A stretch of DNA of 64,000 bases from Bacteroidales bacterium (GCA_017468435.1 JAFUIP010000009.1:1-64000), one strand, 5' to 3'; shown: positions 11,802-20,787, counted from the stretch's first letter. The notes: generated by a model from the letters alone, not told the origin. Translations and numbers: made by a program.

Positions 11802-11834
11802 AGCCAAAGCACCTGATTTACAGGTGAGTAACTT

Positions 11835-12212
11835 TTATTTAAGTTCGATTTCTGCGCCTGCTTCTTCCAAAGCTTTCTTCAAAGCTTCAGCTTCGTCCTT
11901 ACCTACACCTTCCTTAACGGTAGAAGGAGCAGCGTCAACCAAGTCCTTAGCTTCCTTCAAGCCAAGACCACATGATTCCTTAACAGCCTTAACAACTGCC
12001 AACTTAGCAGCACCAGCTGACTTCAAGATAACATCGAAAGAAGTTTTTTCAGCAACAGCTTCAGCAGCGCCAGCAACAGGACCAGCAGCAACAGCTACAG
12101 CAGCAGCAGCGGGTTCGATACCATATTCTTCTTTCAAAATCGTAGCAAGTTCGTTAACTTCCTTAACGGTCAAATTTACTAATTGTTCAGCAAAAGCTTT
12201 CAAATCTGCCAT
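11835..12212 (-). CDS. rplL: Ribosomal protein L7/L12
   Basis: The 125-residue acidic, Ala-rich protein has the normal L12 organisation. The N-terminal dimerisation helix ([20 protein letters not shown]) is followed by an Ala/Pro/Val hinge at about 33-53 and a C-terminal domain with KTSFDVIL, the factor-binding helix [19 protein letters not shown] and a terminal EAGAEIELK. It forms the ribosomal stalk with L10. It sits 66 nt after rplJ and before the attenuator-like hairpin ahead of rpoB. Confidence 0.98.
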   Translation of the reverse strand: MADLKAFAEQLVNLTVKEVNELATILKEEYGIEPAAAAVAVAAGPVAGAAEAVAEKTSFDVILKSAGAAKLAVVKAVKESCGLGLKEAKDLVDAAPSTVKEGVGKDEAEALKKALEEAGAEIELK

Positions 12213-12278
12213 TGTCGTAATGTATTAAATAGTTTTTAAAAATTTGTTGTTTGATAATGTTGTAGGCGAATCCTACGC

Positions 12279-12797
12279 TTATTCTCTTTCGCCGAGAGTC
12301 TTCAACACTCCGTGAAGTGTCTGACCTCCGCTCTGGAGTGCAGAAACCACGTTTTTGGCCGGTGATTGCAACAAGGCAACAACGTCTGCAATAAGATCGT
12401 TTTTGCTCTTGACATGTACCAACGTTTCCAACTGGTCAGGACCAAGGTAGAAGCATTCTTCTACACAAGCAGCCTTCAAAGCAGGGATACCGGTTTCCTT
12501 ACCTTCTTCCTTAATCAGCTTAGCAGGAACATTACCCGTGTTACAGAACATCAAGGCAGTGTTACCCTTCAAAGCGGGATACAAAGCAGAATAATCGGTT
12601 TCGAGGCTATCCAAAGCTTTGATAAGAAGCGTGTTCTTGACAACCATCAACTTGATGCCGTCCTTGTAGCAACGTCTTCTCAGCGCGCTTGTCTTTTCAG
12701 AATTCAATGCAGTAATATCAGTCACATAAAAGTGGCTATATTCCTGTACCAAAGATGCGATATTCGCAATAACAAGGCTTTTATCTTCCTTCTTCAT
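12279..12797 (-). CDS. rplJ: Ribosomal protein L10
   Basis: The 172-residue protein has the L10 pattern: MKKEDKSLVIANIASLVQEY at the start, the RNA-binding LRRRCYKDGIKLMVVKNTL segment, and a C-terminal helix that anchors L12 dimers (SALQSGGQTLHGVLKTLGERE). The gene begins 11 nt after the rplA stop. A small hairpin at 12262-12276 lies in the gap to rplL and may help set the extra L12 copies made per L10, which is inference. Confidence 0.97.
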   Translation of the reverse strand: MKKEDKSLVIANIASLVQEYSHFYVTDITALNSEKTSALRRRCYKDGIKLMVVKNTLLIKALDSLETDYSALYPALKGNTALMFCNTGNVPAKLIKEEGKETGIPALKAACVEECFYLGPDQLETLVHVKSKNDLIADVVALLQSPAKNVVSALQSGGQTLHGVLKTLGERE

Positions 12798-12808
12798 AGT
12801 TCTTAATT

Positions 12809-13504
12809 TTATTCATCAATGCTCTTTGGGTCAACTTTGATACCGCGGCTCATTGTAGTTGAAAGATAAATGCTCTTGATATAAGTACCTTTAGAAACGG
12901 TAGGTTTCAGCTTAATCAAAGTCTGAATGAATTCCTTAGCATTACCGAAGATTTGTTCAGGAGTGAAAGAAATCTTACCGATAGAAGTATGAACGATACC
13001 GGTCTTATCTACCTTGAAGTCAATCTTACCTTGTTTTACTTCTTGTACTGCTTTACCAATTTCCATGGTTACGGTACCACTCTTGGGATTAGGCATCAAA
13101 CCTCTGGGACCCAAGACACGTCCTAAAGCACCAATTTTACCCATGATGGAAGGCATTGTGATGATTACATCCACATCCGTCCAACCGCCTTTGATCTTTT
13201 CGATATATTCGTCAAGACCTACATAATCAGCTCCGGCTTCTTTAGCTTCAGCTTCTTTATCCGGAGTACATAATGCCAACACGCGAACTTGCTTACCAGT
13301 ACCATTAGGTAATGAAACAACGCCACGTACCATTTGATTAGCTTTTCTTGGGTCAACACCAAGGCGAACATCTACGTCAACAGAAGCATCGAACTTGGTG
13401 AAAGTAATTTCTTTCAAGAGTTCTGAAGCTTCTTTCAAGGTATATGTCTTACCCACCTCAAGCTTCTCCAAAGCCAATTTCTGATTTTTCGTCAATTTAC
13501 TCAT
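12809..13504 (-). CDS. rplA: Ribosomal protein L1
   Basis: The 231-residue product shows the standard L1 features: [16 protein letters not shown] at the start, the [18 protein letters not shown] segment, the [15 protein letters not shown] loop, and a C-terminal [11 protein letters not shown]. It binds 23S rRNA in the L1 stalk, and in many bacteria it also represses its own operon with rplK. It starts 14 nt downstream of rplK. Confidence 0.98.
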   Translation of the reverse strand: MSKLTKNQKLALEKLEVGKTYTLKEASELLKEITFTKFDASVDVDVRLGVDPRKANQMVRGVVSLPNGTGKQVRVLALCTPDKEAEAKEAGADYVGLDEYIEKIKGGWTDVDVIITMPSIMGKIGALGRVLGPRGLMPNPKSGTVTMEIGKAVQEVKQGKIDFKVDKTGIVHTSIGKISFTPEQIFGNAKEFIQTLIKLKPTVSKGTYIKSIYLSTTMSRGIKVDPKSIDE

Positions 13505-13518
13505 GTTCGTAGAAGTTT

Positions 13519-13962
13519 TTAATTGTTAGTGGGAAATTCACCTTGTACCGTAATACCCATACTTCTAGCCGTACCAGCCACCAATTTCATGGCAGCTTCT
13601 ACAGTGAAGCAGTTGAGGTCAGCCATCTTGTCTTCGGCAATCGCTTTAACTTGTTCCCAAGTAACAGAGGCAACTTTTTTACGGTTGGGCTCTGCAGAAC
13701 CAGTCTTCACCTTTGCAGCTTCAAGCAATTGAACGGCTGCTGGAGGAGTCTTGATAACGAAGTCGAAAGACTTGTCTGTGTAGTACGTAATAACAACAGG
13801 CAAAACCTTACCGGCCTTTTCCTGTGTTCTGGCATTGAATTGCTTGCAAAAGTCCATGATGTTTACACCCTTAGAACCCAAAGCGGGACCTACTGGCGGA
13901 GCAGGGTTTGCAGCCCCACCCTTAATCTGCAATTTAATTTGTCCGGCAATTTCTTTAGCCAT
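13519..13962 (-). CDS. rplK: Ribosomal protein L11
   Basis: The 147-residue protein is full length for L11. It has the proline-rich N-terminal segment [20 protein letters not shown] and the C-terminal rRNA-binding domain ending [14 protein letters not shown]. It belongs to the GTPase-associated centre of the large subunit. It is first of the ribosomal protein genes after nusG, separated from it by 63 nt. Confidence 0.98.
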   Translation of the reverse strand: MAKEIAGQIKLQIKGGAANPAPPVGPALGSKGVNIMDFCKQFNARTQEKAGKVLPVVITYYTDKSFDFVIKTPPAAVQLLEAAKVKTGSAEPNRKKVASVTWEQVKAIAEDKMADLNCFTVEAAMKLVAGTARSMGITVQGEFPTNN

Positions 13963-14025
13963 TTTCTTCTAATTTTAAAAATTTGTGGATTGTGTGTTGG
14001 AAAAAACAATTACTCGTAACCGTAA

Positions 14026-14568
14026 CTATTCCTTCTCTACTTGCATGAAACCCAATTCGAGCGGAGTCTTTCGCCCGAAAATTTTCACCATAACTTTCAG
14101 TTTCTTCTTCTCTGCGTTCACTTCCTCGATAACACCGCTGAAGCCGCTGAAAGGACCATGATTTACCTTAACGCTTTCGCCTACATAGTAAACAATGCTC
14201 ATTTCTTCGCCAACTTCTTGCAGTTCATCAACTTTACCCAAGATTCTATTCATCTCGGATGCGTGAACAACCTGAGGTGCATCCATACCGCCCAAGAATC
14301 CGAGGACATTGGGAACATTACGGAGCACATGAGGCACTTCACCCACGAGTTCAGCTTCAACCAAAACATAACCAGGCAAATAAGGCTTCTCTTTGAGAAC
14401 CTTCTTGCCATTACGCTGTTGGTAAACTTTCTCGGTAGGAATCAAAACTTGATATACATGTTGTCCAAGAGGTGTATTAGCTACCGCTTGATCGATATAC
14501 TCCTTCACCTTGGACTCCTTACCACTAATGGCACGCAAAACGTACCAATTCTTAGATGTATCAGGCAT
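14026..14568 (-). CDS. nusG: Transcription termination/antitermination factor NusG
   Basis: The 180-residue product has an N-terminal NGN domain ([20 protein letters not shown], and the later [12 protein letters not shown]) and a C-terminal KOW domain (about 125-175, [20 protein letters not shown]). NusG couples RNA polymerase to ribosomes and Rho. The gene lies 12 nt after secE and 63 nt before rplK, the conserved order. Confidence 0.97.
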   Translation of the reverse strand: MPDTSKNWYVLRAISGKESKVKEYIDQAVANTPLGQHVYQVLIPTEKVYQQRNGKKVLKEKPYLPGYVLVEAELVGEVPHVLRNVPNVLGFLGGMDAPQVVHASEMNRILGKVDELQEVGEEMSIVYYVGESVKVNHGPFSGFSGVIEEVNAEKKKLKVMVKIFGRKTPLELGFMQVEKE

Positions 14569-14580
14569 TGCGTATCAAAT

Positions 14581-14784
14581 TTAGAGAACCTTGTAAATGA
14601 AGGTCATCAGATTTTCGAAACCCAAATCTATCACAAAAACAATCAGCGCAATCACCAAGGAAGCAGTTAAAACGACAACTGCGCTATTGGTCAACTCTGA
14701 TGCAGTAGGCCATGAAACCTTATGCACGAGTTCATTGTAAGACTCGGAGATAAAAGTTCCGATTTTATTAAAAAACTTCTTCAT
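14581..14784 (-). CDS. secE: Preprotein translocase subunit SecE
   Basis: The chosen ATG at 14784 gives 67 residues, MKKFFNKIGTFISESYNELV followed by a basic VSWPT motif and one membrane helix (SAVVVLTASLVIALIVFVID). This is the usual short single-span SecE. The open frame extends upstream to 14835, but that extension runs into the tRNA-Trp gene and is not used. Spacing to nusG is 12 nt. Confidence 0.95.
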   Translation of the reverse strand: MKKFFNKIGTFISESYNELVHKVSWPTASELTNSAVVVLTASLVIALIVFVIDLGFENLMTFIYKVL

Positions 14785-14805
14785 TATAGTGTGGTTTTTA
14801 TTAAG

Positions 14806-14878
14806 CACGGGAAGAGAGGCTCGAACTCCCGACACCTGGTTTTGGAGACCAGTGCTCTACCAACTGAGCTATTCCCGT
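14806..14878 (-). tRNA. trnW: tRNA-Trp (CCA)
   Basis: The 73-nt cloverleaf has acceptor ACGGGAA paired with TTCCCGT, D arm GCTC...GAGC, anticodon arm CTGGT-CTCCAAA-ACCAG with anticodon CCA, and T arm GGGAG-TTCGAGC-CTCTC (outer pairs partly wobble). CCA is not encoded. It lies between tuf and secE, as in other Bacteroidota. Confidence 0.97.
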
Positions 14879-14883
14879 ATATT

Positions 14884-14911
14884 AGAAGAGCCTCCGTTGA
14901 GAGACTCTTCT
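14884..14911 (-). other. Hairpin between tuf and tRNA-Trp
   Basis: AGAAGAG at one end pairs with CTCTTCT at the other across a 14-nt loop; a smaller AGCAT/ATGCT hairpin follows at 14915-14926. There is no T run, so a processing signal or weak terminator between tuf mRNA and tRNA-Trp is more likely than a full stop. Confidence 0.45.
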
Positions 14912-14936
14912 ATCAGCATTTATGCTAGACTATTAA

Positions 14937-16124
14937 TTAGTCAAACAATTTGGTAATCTGACCAGAACCAACGGTACGTCCACCTTCACGGATAGCGAAA
15001 CGCAAACCTTCGCTACAAGCTACGGGATAGATCAATTCTACCTTGATTTCCAAGTTATCACCAGGCATTACCATTTCAGTACCTTCGGGCAAAGAAATTT
15101 CACCGGTAACATCCAAAGTACGGATGTAGAACTGAGGACGATATTTGTTGTGGAAAGGAGTGTGACGACCACCTTCCTTCTGAGTCAAGATATAAACAGA
15201 AGCTTGGAATGAGGTATGAGGAGTAACCTGACCGGGGTGGGTAATAACCATACCACGCTTGATCTGATCCTTGTCGATACCACGGAGCAACAAACCTACG
15301 TTATCGCCAGCTTCACCTTGATCCAAAATCTTACGGAACATTTCAACACCGGTAACAACTGATTTCAGTTTTTCAGCACCCAAACCAATGATTTGAACTT
15401 CGTCACCAGTCTTGATGATACCGGTTTCAATACGACCAGTAGCAACAGTACCACGACCAGTAATTGAGAATACGTCTTCAACAGGCATCAAGAAGGGCTT
15501 ATCGGTAGCACGAACGGGCAGGTCGATCCATTCGTCAACAGCAGCCATCAATTCCATTACCTTTTCTTCCCACTTAGCTTCACCGTTCAAAGCACCGAGA
15601 GCAGAACCGCGGATGAAAGGAGTATTGTCAGCGTCAAAGTTGTAAGAATCCAACAAATCACGCATTTCCATTTCTACCAAGTCCAACATTTCAGCGTCGT
15701 CAACCATATCGCACTTGTTCAAGAAAACAACCAACTTAGGAACGTTTACCTGACGAGCCAAAAGGATGTGTTCGCGAGTCTGAGGCATAGGACCATCAGT
15801 AGCAGCACAAACGATGATAGCACCGTCCATCTGAGCAGCACCAGTAACCATGTTCTTAACGTAGTCAGCGTGACCAGGACAGTCAACGTGAGCATAGTGA
15901 CGGTTAGCGGTTTCGTATTCTACGTGAGCAGTGTTGATGGTGATACCACGTTCCTTTTCTTCGGGAGCGTTATCGATAGAGTCGAATGAACGCAATTCAG
16001 AAAGACCAGCCTTAGCCAATACAGTAGTGATGGCAGCGGTCAAAGTGGTTTTACCGTGGTCAACGTGACCAATAGTACCAATGTTAACGTGAGGTTTAGT
16101 TCTCACAAATTGTTCTTTTGCCAT
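14937..16124 (-). CDS. tuf: Elongation factor Tu
   Basis: The 395-residue product carries all GTPase motifs: P-loop GHVDHGKT at 19-26, the switch-[22 protein letters not shown], and NKCDMVDD for guanine recognition. Domains 2 and 3 end in [15 protein letters not shown]. It delivers aminoacyl-tRNA to the ribosome. It is embedded in a tRNA operon, with tRNA-Thr 38 nt upstream and tRNA-Trp 58 nt downstream, so all are probably cut from one transcript. Length and sequence are normal. Confidence 0.99.
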   Translation of the reverse strand: MAKEQFVRTKPHVNIGTIGHVDHGKTTLTAAITTVLAKAGLSELRSFDSIDNAPEEKERGITINTAHVEYETANRHYAHVDCPGHADYVKNMVTGAAQMDGAIIVCAATDGPMPQTREHILLARQVNVPKLVVFLNKCDMVDDAEMLDLVEMEMRDLLDSYNFDADNTPFIRGSALGALNGEAKWEEKVMELMAAVDEWIDLPVRATDKPFLMPVEDVFSITGRGTVATGRIETGIIKTGDEVQIIGLGAEKLKSVVTGVEMFRKILDQGEAGDNVGLLLRGIDKDQIKRGMVITHPGQVTPHTSFQASVYILTQKEGGRHTPFHNKYRPQFYIRTLDVTGEISLPEGTEMVMPGDNLEIKVELIYPVACSEGLRFAIREGGRTVGSGQITKLFD

Positions 16125-16162
16125 AATCGAAATCTTTATAAAAGTTATTCACTAAAAAAAAG

Positions 16163-16234
16163 AGCCGGTGCCGAGAGTTGAACTCGGGACCTCTTCCTTA
16201 CCAAGGAAGCGCTCTACCACTGAGCTACACAGGC
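16163..16234 (-). tRNA. trnT: tRNA-Thr (GGT)
   Basis: The 72-nt gene has anticodon arm CTTCC-TTGGTAA-GGAAG with anticodon GGT, and T arm CCGAG-TTCAACT-CTCGG. The acceptor GCCTGTG pairs with CACCGGC through one U-G wobble. CCA is not encoded. Confidence 0.96.
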
Positions 16235-16243
16235 AAAAAAAAG

Positions 16244-16316
16244 AGCGGGAAACGGGACTCAAACCCGCGACCCTCAGCTTGGAAGGCTAATGCTCTATCA
16301 ACTGAGCTATTCCCGC
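16244..16316 (-). tRNA. trnG: tRNA-Gly (TCC)
   Basis: The 73-nt gene has acceptor GCGGGAA/TTCCCGC, anticodon arm TTAGC-CTTCCAA-GCTGA with anticodon TCC, and a T arm with GTTTGAGTC. It lies 9 nt upstream of tRNA-Thr. CCA is not encoded. Confidence 0.97.
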
Positions 16317-16408
16317 AAATTTAGGTTCTCGAATCTAATTAGGTAATTAGCATTTGGAGATTCAGAAATTCCGAGATTTCCTCAATTAGACTCTGCAATA
16401 CTCTTTAG

Positions 16409-16491
16409 TGGGCAGTGATGGATTCGAACCACCGAAGGTAAAAACCAGCAGATTTACAGTCTGCCCCATTTGGCCACTCTGGTAACTGCCC
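16409..16491 (-). tRNA. trnY: tRNA-Tyr (GTA)
   Basis: The 83-nt class II tRNA has acceptor GGGCAGT/ACTGCCC, anticodon arm CAGA-CTGTAAA-TCTG with anticodon GTA, and a long variable arm. It is the first gene of the tRNA-tuf transcript; 92 nt separate it from tRNA-Gly. Confidence 0.96.
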
Positions 16492-16521
16492 TAATACTAA
16501 TAATTTACCGCGAACACTATC

Positions 16522-16563
16522 GCAGCCGTCGCTTTGGTTTTGTAACCTCGGCTAAACGGCTGC
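16522..16563 (-). other. 5' leader hairpin of the tRNA-tuf transcript
   Basis: GCAGCCGT at the 5' end of the expected transcript pairs with ACGGCTGC 26 nt later. The helix starts at the edge of the -7 box, so the nascent RNA would begin with a stable stem-loop before tRNA-Tyr. Confidence 0.5.
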
Positions 16564-16592
16564 AAAGATAGATACTTTTTTTAAATCACAAA
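16563..16592 (-). promoter_or_regulatory. Promoter of the tRNA-Tyr/Gly/Thr-tuf operon
   Basis: TTTG (16589-16592) is separated by 18 nt from TATCTTTG (16563-16570), an exact match to the Bacteroidota TAnnTTTG box. It lies 71 nt before tRNA-Tyr and probably drives the whole block through secE or further. Confidence 0.8.
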
Positions 16593-16610
16593 AACTTTTC
16601 TATAAAAATT

Positions 16611-16910
16611 TTATTTGGCACGTATTTTTTCTTTGAACTTGATCAATTGTTTCTGCAAAGCGTCCACATTACCATCAATAGCTTCTTCGAAGGTATCGCT
16701 TGTCTTTGAAGCAAATAGGTCTTGTCCGGCCACCACTAAACGTATCTGAGCTTCCTTGTTGGCGGCGGTTTCGGGTTTGACCACTTTTAAAGTGACTTCT
16801 GCTGCAATAATGCCGTCGTAGTACTGTTCCAACTTAGAAACTTTCTTCTGAATAAAGCTTTTCAAAGCTTCCGTTGCATCGAAATGCACGTCCTGAATTC
16901 TGATTTCCAT
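16611..16910 (-). CDS. hpf: Ribosome hibernation promoting factor, short form
   Basis: The product (99 aa from the ATG at 16910) begins MEIRIQDVHFDATEALKSFI and has the S30AE/RaiA fold pattern: KKVSKLEQYYD, then the beta strand AEVTLKVVK and the C-terminal helix FEEAIDGNVDALQKQLIKFK. It lacks the long dimerisation domain, so it is the short type that works with or without RMF-like partners in stationary phase. An upstream ATG at 16922 would overlap xerC; the internal one is preferred because family members start MEIRIQ. Confidence 0.93.
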   Translation of the reverse strand: MEIRIQDVHFDATEALKSFIQKKVSKLEQYYDGIIAAEVTLKVVKPETAANKEAQIRLVVAGQDLFASKTSDTFEEAIDGNVDALQKQLIKFKEKIRAK

Positions 16911-16918
16911 AGTAATTT

Positions 16919-17833
16919 TCAATAATCTGCTCGGGGATGAGCTTGTTTATACACTTTTTTTAACTCCTCGAAAGTGGTATGGGTATACACTTCCGTCGCC
17001 GACAGGTTGGCGTGCCCTAACAATTCCTTCACCGCATTCAGCTCAGCACCATTATTTAATAAGGTAGTGGCGAAAGTATGACGAAGCACATGCGGACTCT
17101 TTTTTGCCAACGTGCTGCTTTTCGACAATGTATCATGCACCAAGCGATAAACCAACTGTGGATACAAGGGTCTTCCATTTTCACGCACAAACAGACAATC
17201 GGAAAATTCGTACAAACCTTCACATTCTGCCTGCCATTGATTGCGAGACTGCAAGTAATCTTGTATCATCGACTGCAACATCGGGCCGAAAGGAATCAGA
17301 CGCTGCTTGTCGCGTTTCCCCTTAACACGCAACAAACAAGACGACATATCTACATCGGACAGAGCCAAACCCATCAACTCTGAGCGTCTCATTCCAGTCT
17401 GCAACAACATTTCAATCATCAGTCGATTTCTTTTCTCTACAAAGGGCGAGCCCGAAGCCTCTTCCGCCGAAGACTCTTCTAACAGCGCATCCATTTCTTC
17501 GGCTTTCAAAAACGATGGCAAAGATTTATGCACCTTGGGCGACAAGACACCACGCGTGGGATTCTCTTTGACATAGCCTTTAGACTGAAGAAAACGCCAA
17601 AACGATTTCAAAGACGAGAGCTTTCGATTAACCGAACGGGCACTTACACCCGACTCCATCAGCGAAAGCAACCAAAATCGAATCATATCGGCGTCTGCCT
17701 GAGAAAGATCTTGTTCATGATATTCATTGGAAAGAAACAAGGAAAATTGTTCGAGATCTTTTTTATAAGCAAGAACGGTATGAGAAGAATAATTCCTCTC
17801 ATACCGTAAGTACTGTATAAATTGCTCCACCAT
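16919..17833 (-). CDS. xerC: Tyrosine recombinase XerC/XerD type
   Basis: Starting at the ATG at 17833 (MVEQFIQYLRYERNYSSHTV) gives 304 residues, the normal Xer length. The N-terminal SAM-like DNA-binding domain spans about 1-90. The catalytic domain shows Arg in TGMRRSEL, Lys in RVKGKRDK, HVLRHTFA (His-x-x-Arg), GHANLSATEVYTH with the second His and the nucleophile Tyr. It should resolve chromosome dimers at dif. The gene lies just upstream of hpf, 8 nt apart. Earlier in-frame ATGs at 17851 and 17872 are less likely. A second Xer gene elsewhere is expected but not visible here. Confidence 0.92.
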   Translation of the reverse strand: MVEQFIQYLRYERNYSSHTVLAYKKDLEQFSLFLSNEYHEQDLSQADADMIRFWLLSLMESGVSARSVNRKLSSLKSFWRFLQSKGYVKENPTRGVLSPKVHKSLPSFLKAEEMDALLEESSAEEASGSPFVEKRNRLMIEMLLQTGMRRSELMGLALSDVDMSSCLLRVKGKRDKQRLIPFGPMLQSMIQDYLQSRNQWQAECEGLYEFSDCLFVRENGRPLYPQLVYRLVHDTLSKSSTLAKKSPHVLRHTFATTLLNNGAELNAVKELLGHANLSATEVYTHTTFEELKKVYKQAHPRADY

Positions 17834-17972
17834 AGTTTCCTCCCGATTCATTATCGGCAACGAATATAGCAAAGCCTTTTTTCTAAAACAAGTTTTTAAG
17901 GAATAAAAATCCTTAATTTTTTATAAACTACACCTCCTGAATTCAGGGTTAAACAATCAATTGACATAAAAA

Positions 17973-17991
17973 TCTGCTCTTCTCAGGCAGA
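17973..17991 (-). terminator. Terminator after rpsU
   Basis: A TCTGC stem, a 9-nt loop and GCAGA are followed on the minus strand by TTTTT. It lies 15 nt beyond the rpsU stop, separating it from xerC. Confidence 0.7.
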
Positions 17992-18006
17992 AAGAATCTG
18001 AAAATC

Positions 18007-18198
18007 TTATTCTTCAGACTGTTGGAGTTGCTGCACGTAAATAGCCTTCATCTTCTGTTGACGCTTGATAACAGAGGGTTTAATGAAAGCTTGTCTGCTT
18101 CTCAGTTCTTTTACCGTGCCGGTCTTTTCAAATTTGCGTTTGAATTTCTTCAAAGCTCTTTCGATGTTTTCTCCTTCTTTAATGGGTACGACAATCAT
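18007..18198 (-). CDS. rpsU: Ribosomal protein S21
   Basis: The 63-residue basic protein begins MIVVPIKEGENIERALKKFK and has the S21 pattern KFEKTGTVKELRSRQAFIKPSV. In Bacteroidota S21 helps to hide the anti-Shine-Dalgarno end of 16S rRNA, which fits the near absence of Shine-Dalgarno sites in this window. It is a single-gene unit with its own promoter and terminator. Confidence 0.97.
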   Translation of the reverse strand: MIVVPIKEGENIERALKKFKRKFEKTGTVKELRSRQAFIKPSVIKRQQKMKAIYVQQLQQSEE

Positions 18199-18249
18199 AG
18201 TTGTTTGTTAATAGGTTTATTAAAAATTTTAGTTTATAAATTCGGGCTG

Positions 18250-18280
18250 CAAAAATAGTCATTGTAATTGATTTGACAAA
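18250..18280 (-). promoter_or_regulatory. Promoter of rpsU
   Basis: TTTG (18277-18280), 19-nt spacer, TATTTTTG (18250-18257): an exact Bacteroidota consensus promoter, 51 nt before the rpsU ATG. Confidence 0.85.
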
Positions 18281-18340
18281 ATATTCGTAAAAATTTATAC
18301 CCAATTTTCAACAATCTCTCCGCAAGCCCACGTCTGCATC

Positions 18341-18371
18341 TTTGTTTTTCTCTCGGCTTGCACTAACTTTG
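18341..18371 (+). promoter_or_regulatory. Promoter of the aminopeptidase P gene
   Basis: TTTG (18341-18344), 19-nt spacer, TAACTTTG (18364-18371), 35 nt before the ATG. It is divergent from the rpsU promoter. Confidence 0.85.
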
Positions 18372-18406
18372 CCCCCAAACGAATTCAAATTAAAAACATT
18401 AAGCAT

Positions 18407-20200
18407 ATGAGCCTTATTCCAGAACGCCTGTCGCGACTGCGATTGTATATGAAAACCTTCGACATCGAACTGTGCATCGTTCCCACTTCTGATTATCATC
18501 AGAGCGAATACGTAGCCGATTATTTCAAATACCGCGCTTATCTGTCGGGCTTTACCGGAAGCGCCGGCACCCTGGCCGTAACGCAAGACGAAGCAAAACT
18601 TTGGACGGACTCACGCTATTTCCTCCAGGCAGAGCAGCAATTGCAAGGCAGCGGCATAGATCTGATGAAGATGCGCACGCCCGGCTTTCCCACTTTGCAC
18701 GAATGGATAGCCGAACAACAACCCAAGAGCATCGGCATAGACGCGGAAGTGTTTTCCGTGAGCGAGGTAAACGAAATTAAAAACTGTATCACCTGGAGCC
18801 ATGGACGCATCGACTGTGCATTTAAAAGCTACGATGCCGTTTGGAAGCATCGTCCGGCTCTGCCCCAATCGCCCGTGTTCTTGTTGGATGAAAGCATCAG
18901 CGGAGAATCCACACAAAGCAAGTTGACAAGAATTCGCAAGGAAATGGCCCAAACAGGCAGCCAAAGCTATCTACTCTGCGCGCTCGACGAAATTGCATGG
19001 GCTTTCAACCTTCGCGGCAGCGACATCGCCTACAATCCGGTGGCACTTTGCTACGCCATGATCGGCCTGGATGAATGCCGATTGTATATAGATGCCGATA
19101 AGGTGAACCAAGAAACGGCAGACAAACTTGCGCAAGACGGCATCAGCATTTCCGGTTATCAGGATTTTGCCAAAGATGTGCAAAAATTACCCCTATATAA
19201 TAAGGTATGTTTCGACGCTTCAAAAATCAACGGACTTGTGTTTGAAATGATTCCTCAAGCATGCGAAAAATCGGACAATGCCAAGATCATTTCCCGCTTG
19301 AAAGCCATCAAGAATTCCACTGAATTGGAGGGAACGCGTCGGGCAATGATAAAAGACGGCATTTGCTTTGTTCGTTTTTGGAAACATTTGGAGGAAAGCT
19401 TAGAGCGTGGCGAACAGCCCGGTGAATACGAATTGGCCGAAACGCTGGCTGCCGAAAGATTGAAGCAAAGTTCTTGCGTGAGCGAAAGTTTCGATGCCAT
19501 CGTGGCGTACGGAGCCAATGGTGCCATCGTACATTACTCGCCACAAGCGGACACACAGGCCAGAGTAGCTCCGGACAATATCCTGCTCATCGACCATGGC
19601 GGACAATATCGCTTTGACGGCACCACCGACATGACCAGAACTTTGGCCTTGTACAAGAACAAGGAAGACATTCCTCAAGCTTATCTGAAAGATTATGCCG
19701 CCGTTTTGAAAGGAAACATTGCATTGGCTTTGGCCGAATTTCCCGAAGGGACGAGGGGTTGTCAGTTGGATGTGCTGGCGCGTCAATTTCTGTGGAAGCA
19801 GGCTTGCAATTACGGACACGGCACAGGTCACGGCATAGGTCATTTTTTGAATGTGCACGAAGGGCCGCAAAGCATCCGCATGGAGGAAAACCCTGTCAAT
19901 CTGGAGCCCGGCATGATTTTATCTAACGAACCGGGACTTTACAAAAGTGGAGCCTACGGCATTCGATTAGAAACCATGATAGCTGTGGAAGAACGTCAGC
20001 AGAGCGATTTTGGCCGCTTCTTCGCTTTTGAAACCTTGACCATTTGCCCTTGGGATATCCGTTCCATTGCGCCGGAATATTACACAGAAGAGGAAATCAA
20101 TTACATCAATCAATATCATCAAACTGTTTATCAGAAACTTGCGCCTTATCTTAACGAAGAAGAAAAGCTTTGGTTGCAAGAAAAAACAAAACAATTATAA
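18407..20200 (+). CDS. Xaa-Pro aminopeptidase (M24B)
   Basis: The 597-residue product is the long eukaryote-like aminopeptidase P with two N-terminal creatinase-type domains (about 1-150 and 160-300) and a C-terminal pita-bread domain. Expected dimetal ligands are visible: D396 and D408 (in LIDHGG and GTTDMTRT), H475 (GTGHGIGHF), E508 (SNEPG) and E522 (RLETM). It removes N-terminal residues ahead of proline from peptides in the cytoplasm. No signal peptide. The loop between the two Asp ligands (IDHGGQYRFDGTTD) seems one residue longer than the usual spacing. It is followed after 2 nt by the carbonic-anhydrase-like gene, so the two are co-transcribed. Confidence 0.95.
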   Translation: MSLIPERLSRLRLYMKTFDIELCIVPTSDYHQSEYVADYFKYRAYLSGFTGSAGTLAVTQDEAKLWTDSRYFLQAEQQLQGSGIDLMKMRTPGFPTLHEWIAEQQPKSIGIDAEVFSVSEVNEIKNCITWSHGRIDCAFKSYDAVWKHRPALPQSPVFLLDESISGESTQSKLTRIRKEMAQTGSQSYLLCALDEIAWAFNLRGSDIAYNPVALCYAMIGLDECRLYIDADKVNQETADKLAQDGISISGYQDFAKDVQKLPLYNKVCFDASKINGLVFEMIPQACEKSDNAKIISRLKAIKNSTELEGTRRAMIKDGICFVRFWKHLEESLERGEQPGEYELAETLAAERLKQSSCVSESFDAIVAYGANGAIVHYSPQADTQARVAPDNILLIDHGGQYRFDGTTDMTRTLALYKNKEDIPQAYLKDYAAVLKGNIALALAEFPEGTRGCQLDVLARQFLWKQACNYGHGTGHGIGHFLNVHEGPQSIRMEENPVNLEPGMILSNEPGLYKSGAYGIRLETMIAVEERQQSDFGRFFAFETLTICPWDIRSIAPEYYTEEEINYINQYHQTVYQKLAPYLNEEEKLWLQEKTKQL

Positions 20201-20202
20201 TT

Positions 20203-20718
20203 ATGGCACTTATTAAATCGGTACGCGGCTTCGACCCGCAAATAGGAAAGAATTGTTTTTTGGCAGAAAATGCCAGCATCATCGGAGACGTGGTTTTGGG
20301 CGATGGCTGCACCATTTGGTTCAATGCGGTGCTTCGCGGCGATGTCAATTCCATCCGCATCGGAAATAATGTGAACATTCAGGACGGATCTGTGTTGCAT
20401 ACGCTTTACCAAAAATCGACCATTGAGATTGGCAACAATGTGTCGGTGGGACATAACGTCACCATTCACGGCGCCAAAATCGAGGACTTGGCTCTGATCG
20501 GCATGGGCTCGGTGGTAATGGACAATGCCGTGATAGGACAAGGCGCCATCGTGGCTGCAGGCTCTGTGGTACTGAGCAATACCGTGGTGGAACCCTACAG
20601 TATTTATGCCGGCGTTCCCGCAAAGTTTGTCAAGAAAGTAGATCCCGAACAAACCGAAACCATCAACAAACGCATTTCTGAGAATTATCAATTTTACGCA
20701 AGTTGGTATCAGGAATGA
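20203..20718 (+). CDS. Gamma-carbonic-anhydrase-like hexapeptide protein
   Basis: The ATG at 20203 gives 171 residues starting MALIKSVRGFDPQIGKNCFL. Repeated hexapeptides (IGDVVLGDGCTIWFNAVL, IEIGNNVSVGHNVTIHG) form a left-handed beta helix. Three His at 66, 84 and 89 match the zinc site of gamma carbonic anhydrases and YrdA/PaaY-type proteins. Carbonic anhydrase activity is uncertain, since many family members are inactive or act as thioesterases. An upstream in-frame start at 20170 would overlap the aminopeptidase gene and is not preferred. Confidence 0.88.
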   Translation: MALIKSVRGFDPQIGKNCFLAENASIIGDVVLGDGCTIWFNAVLRGDVNSIRIGNNVNIQDGSVLHTLYQKSTIEIGNNVSVGHNVTIHGAKIEDLALIGMGSVVMDNAVIGQGAIVAAGSVVLSNTVVEPYSIYAGVPAKFVKKVDPEQTETINKRISENYQFYASWYQE

Positions 20719-20748
20719 TTGCTAATTGGCAATTTATTAGTACTTTTG
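20719..20748 (+). promoter_or_regulatory. Promoter of topA
   Basis: TTG (20719-20721), 19-nt spacer, TACTTTTG (20741-20748), 39 nt before the topA ATG. It begins right after the stop of the preceding gene. Confidence 0.75.
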
Positions 20749-20787
20749 CGCCGTTTTTGCAAAAAATTTACCTTAAGTAGTTGCTTT

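Noticed and set aside
14785-14835. Longer SecE with 17 extra N-terminal residues
   Set aside because: The extension overlaps tRNA-Trp; the ATG at 14784 gives a normal SecE.
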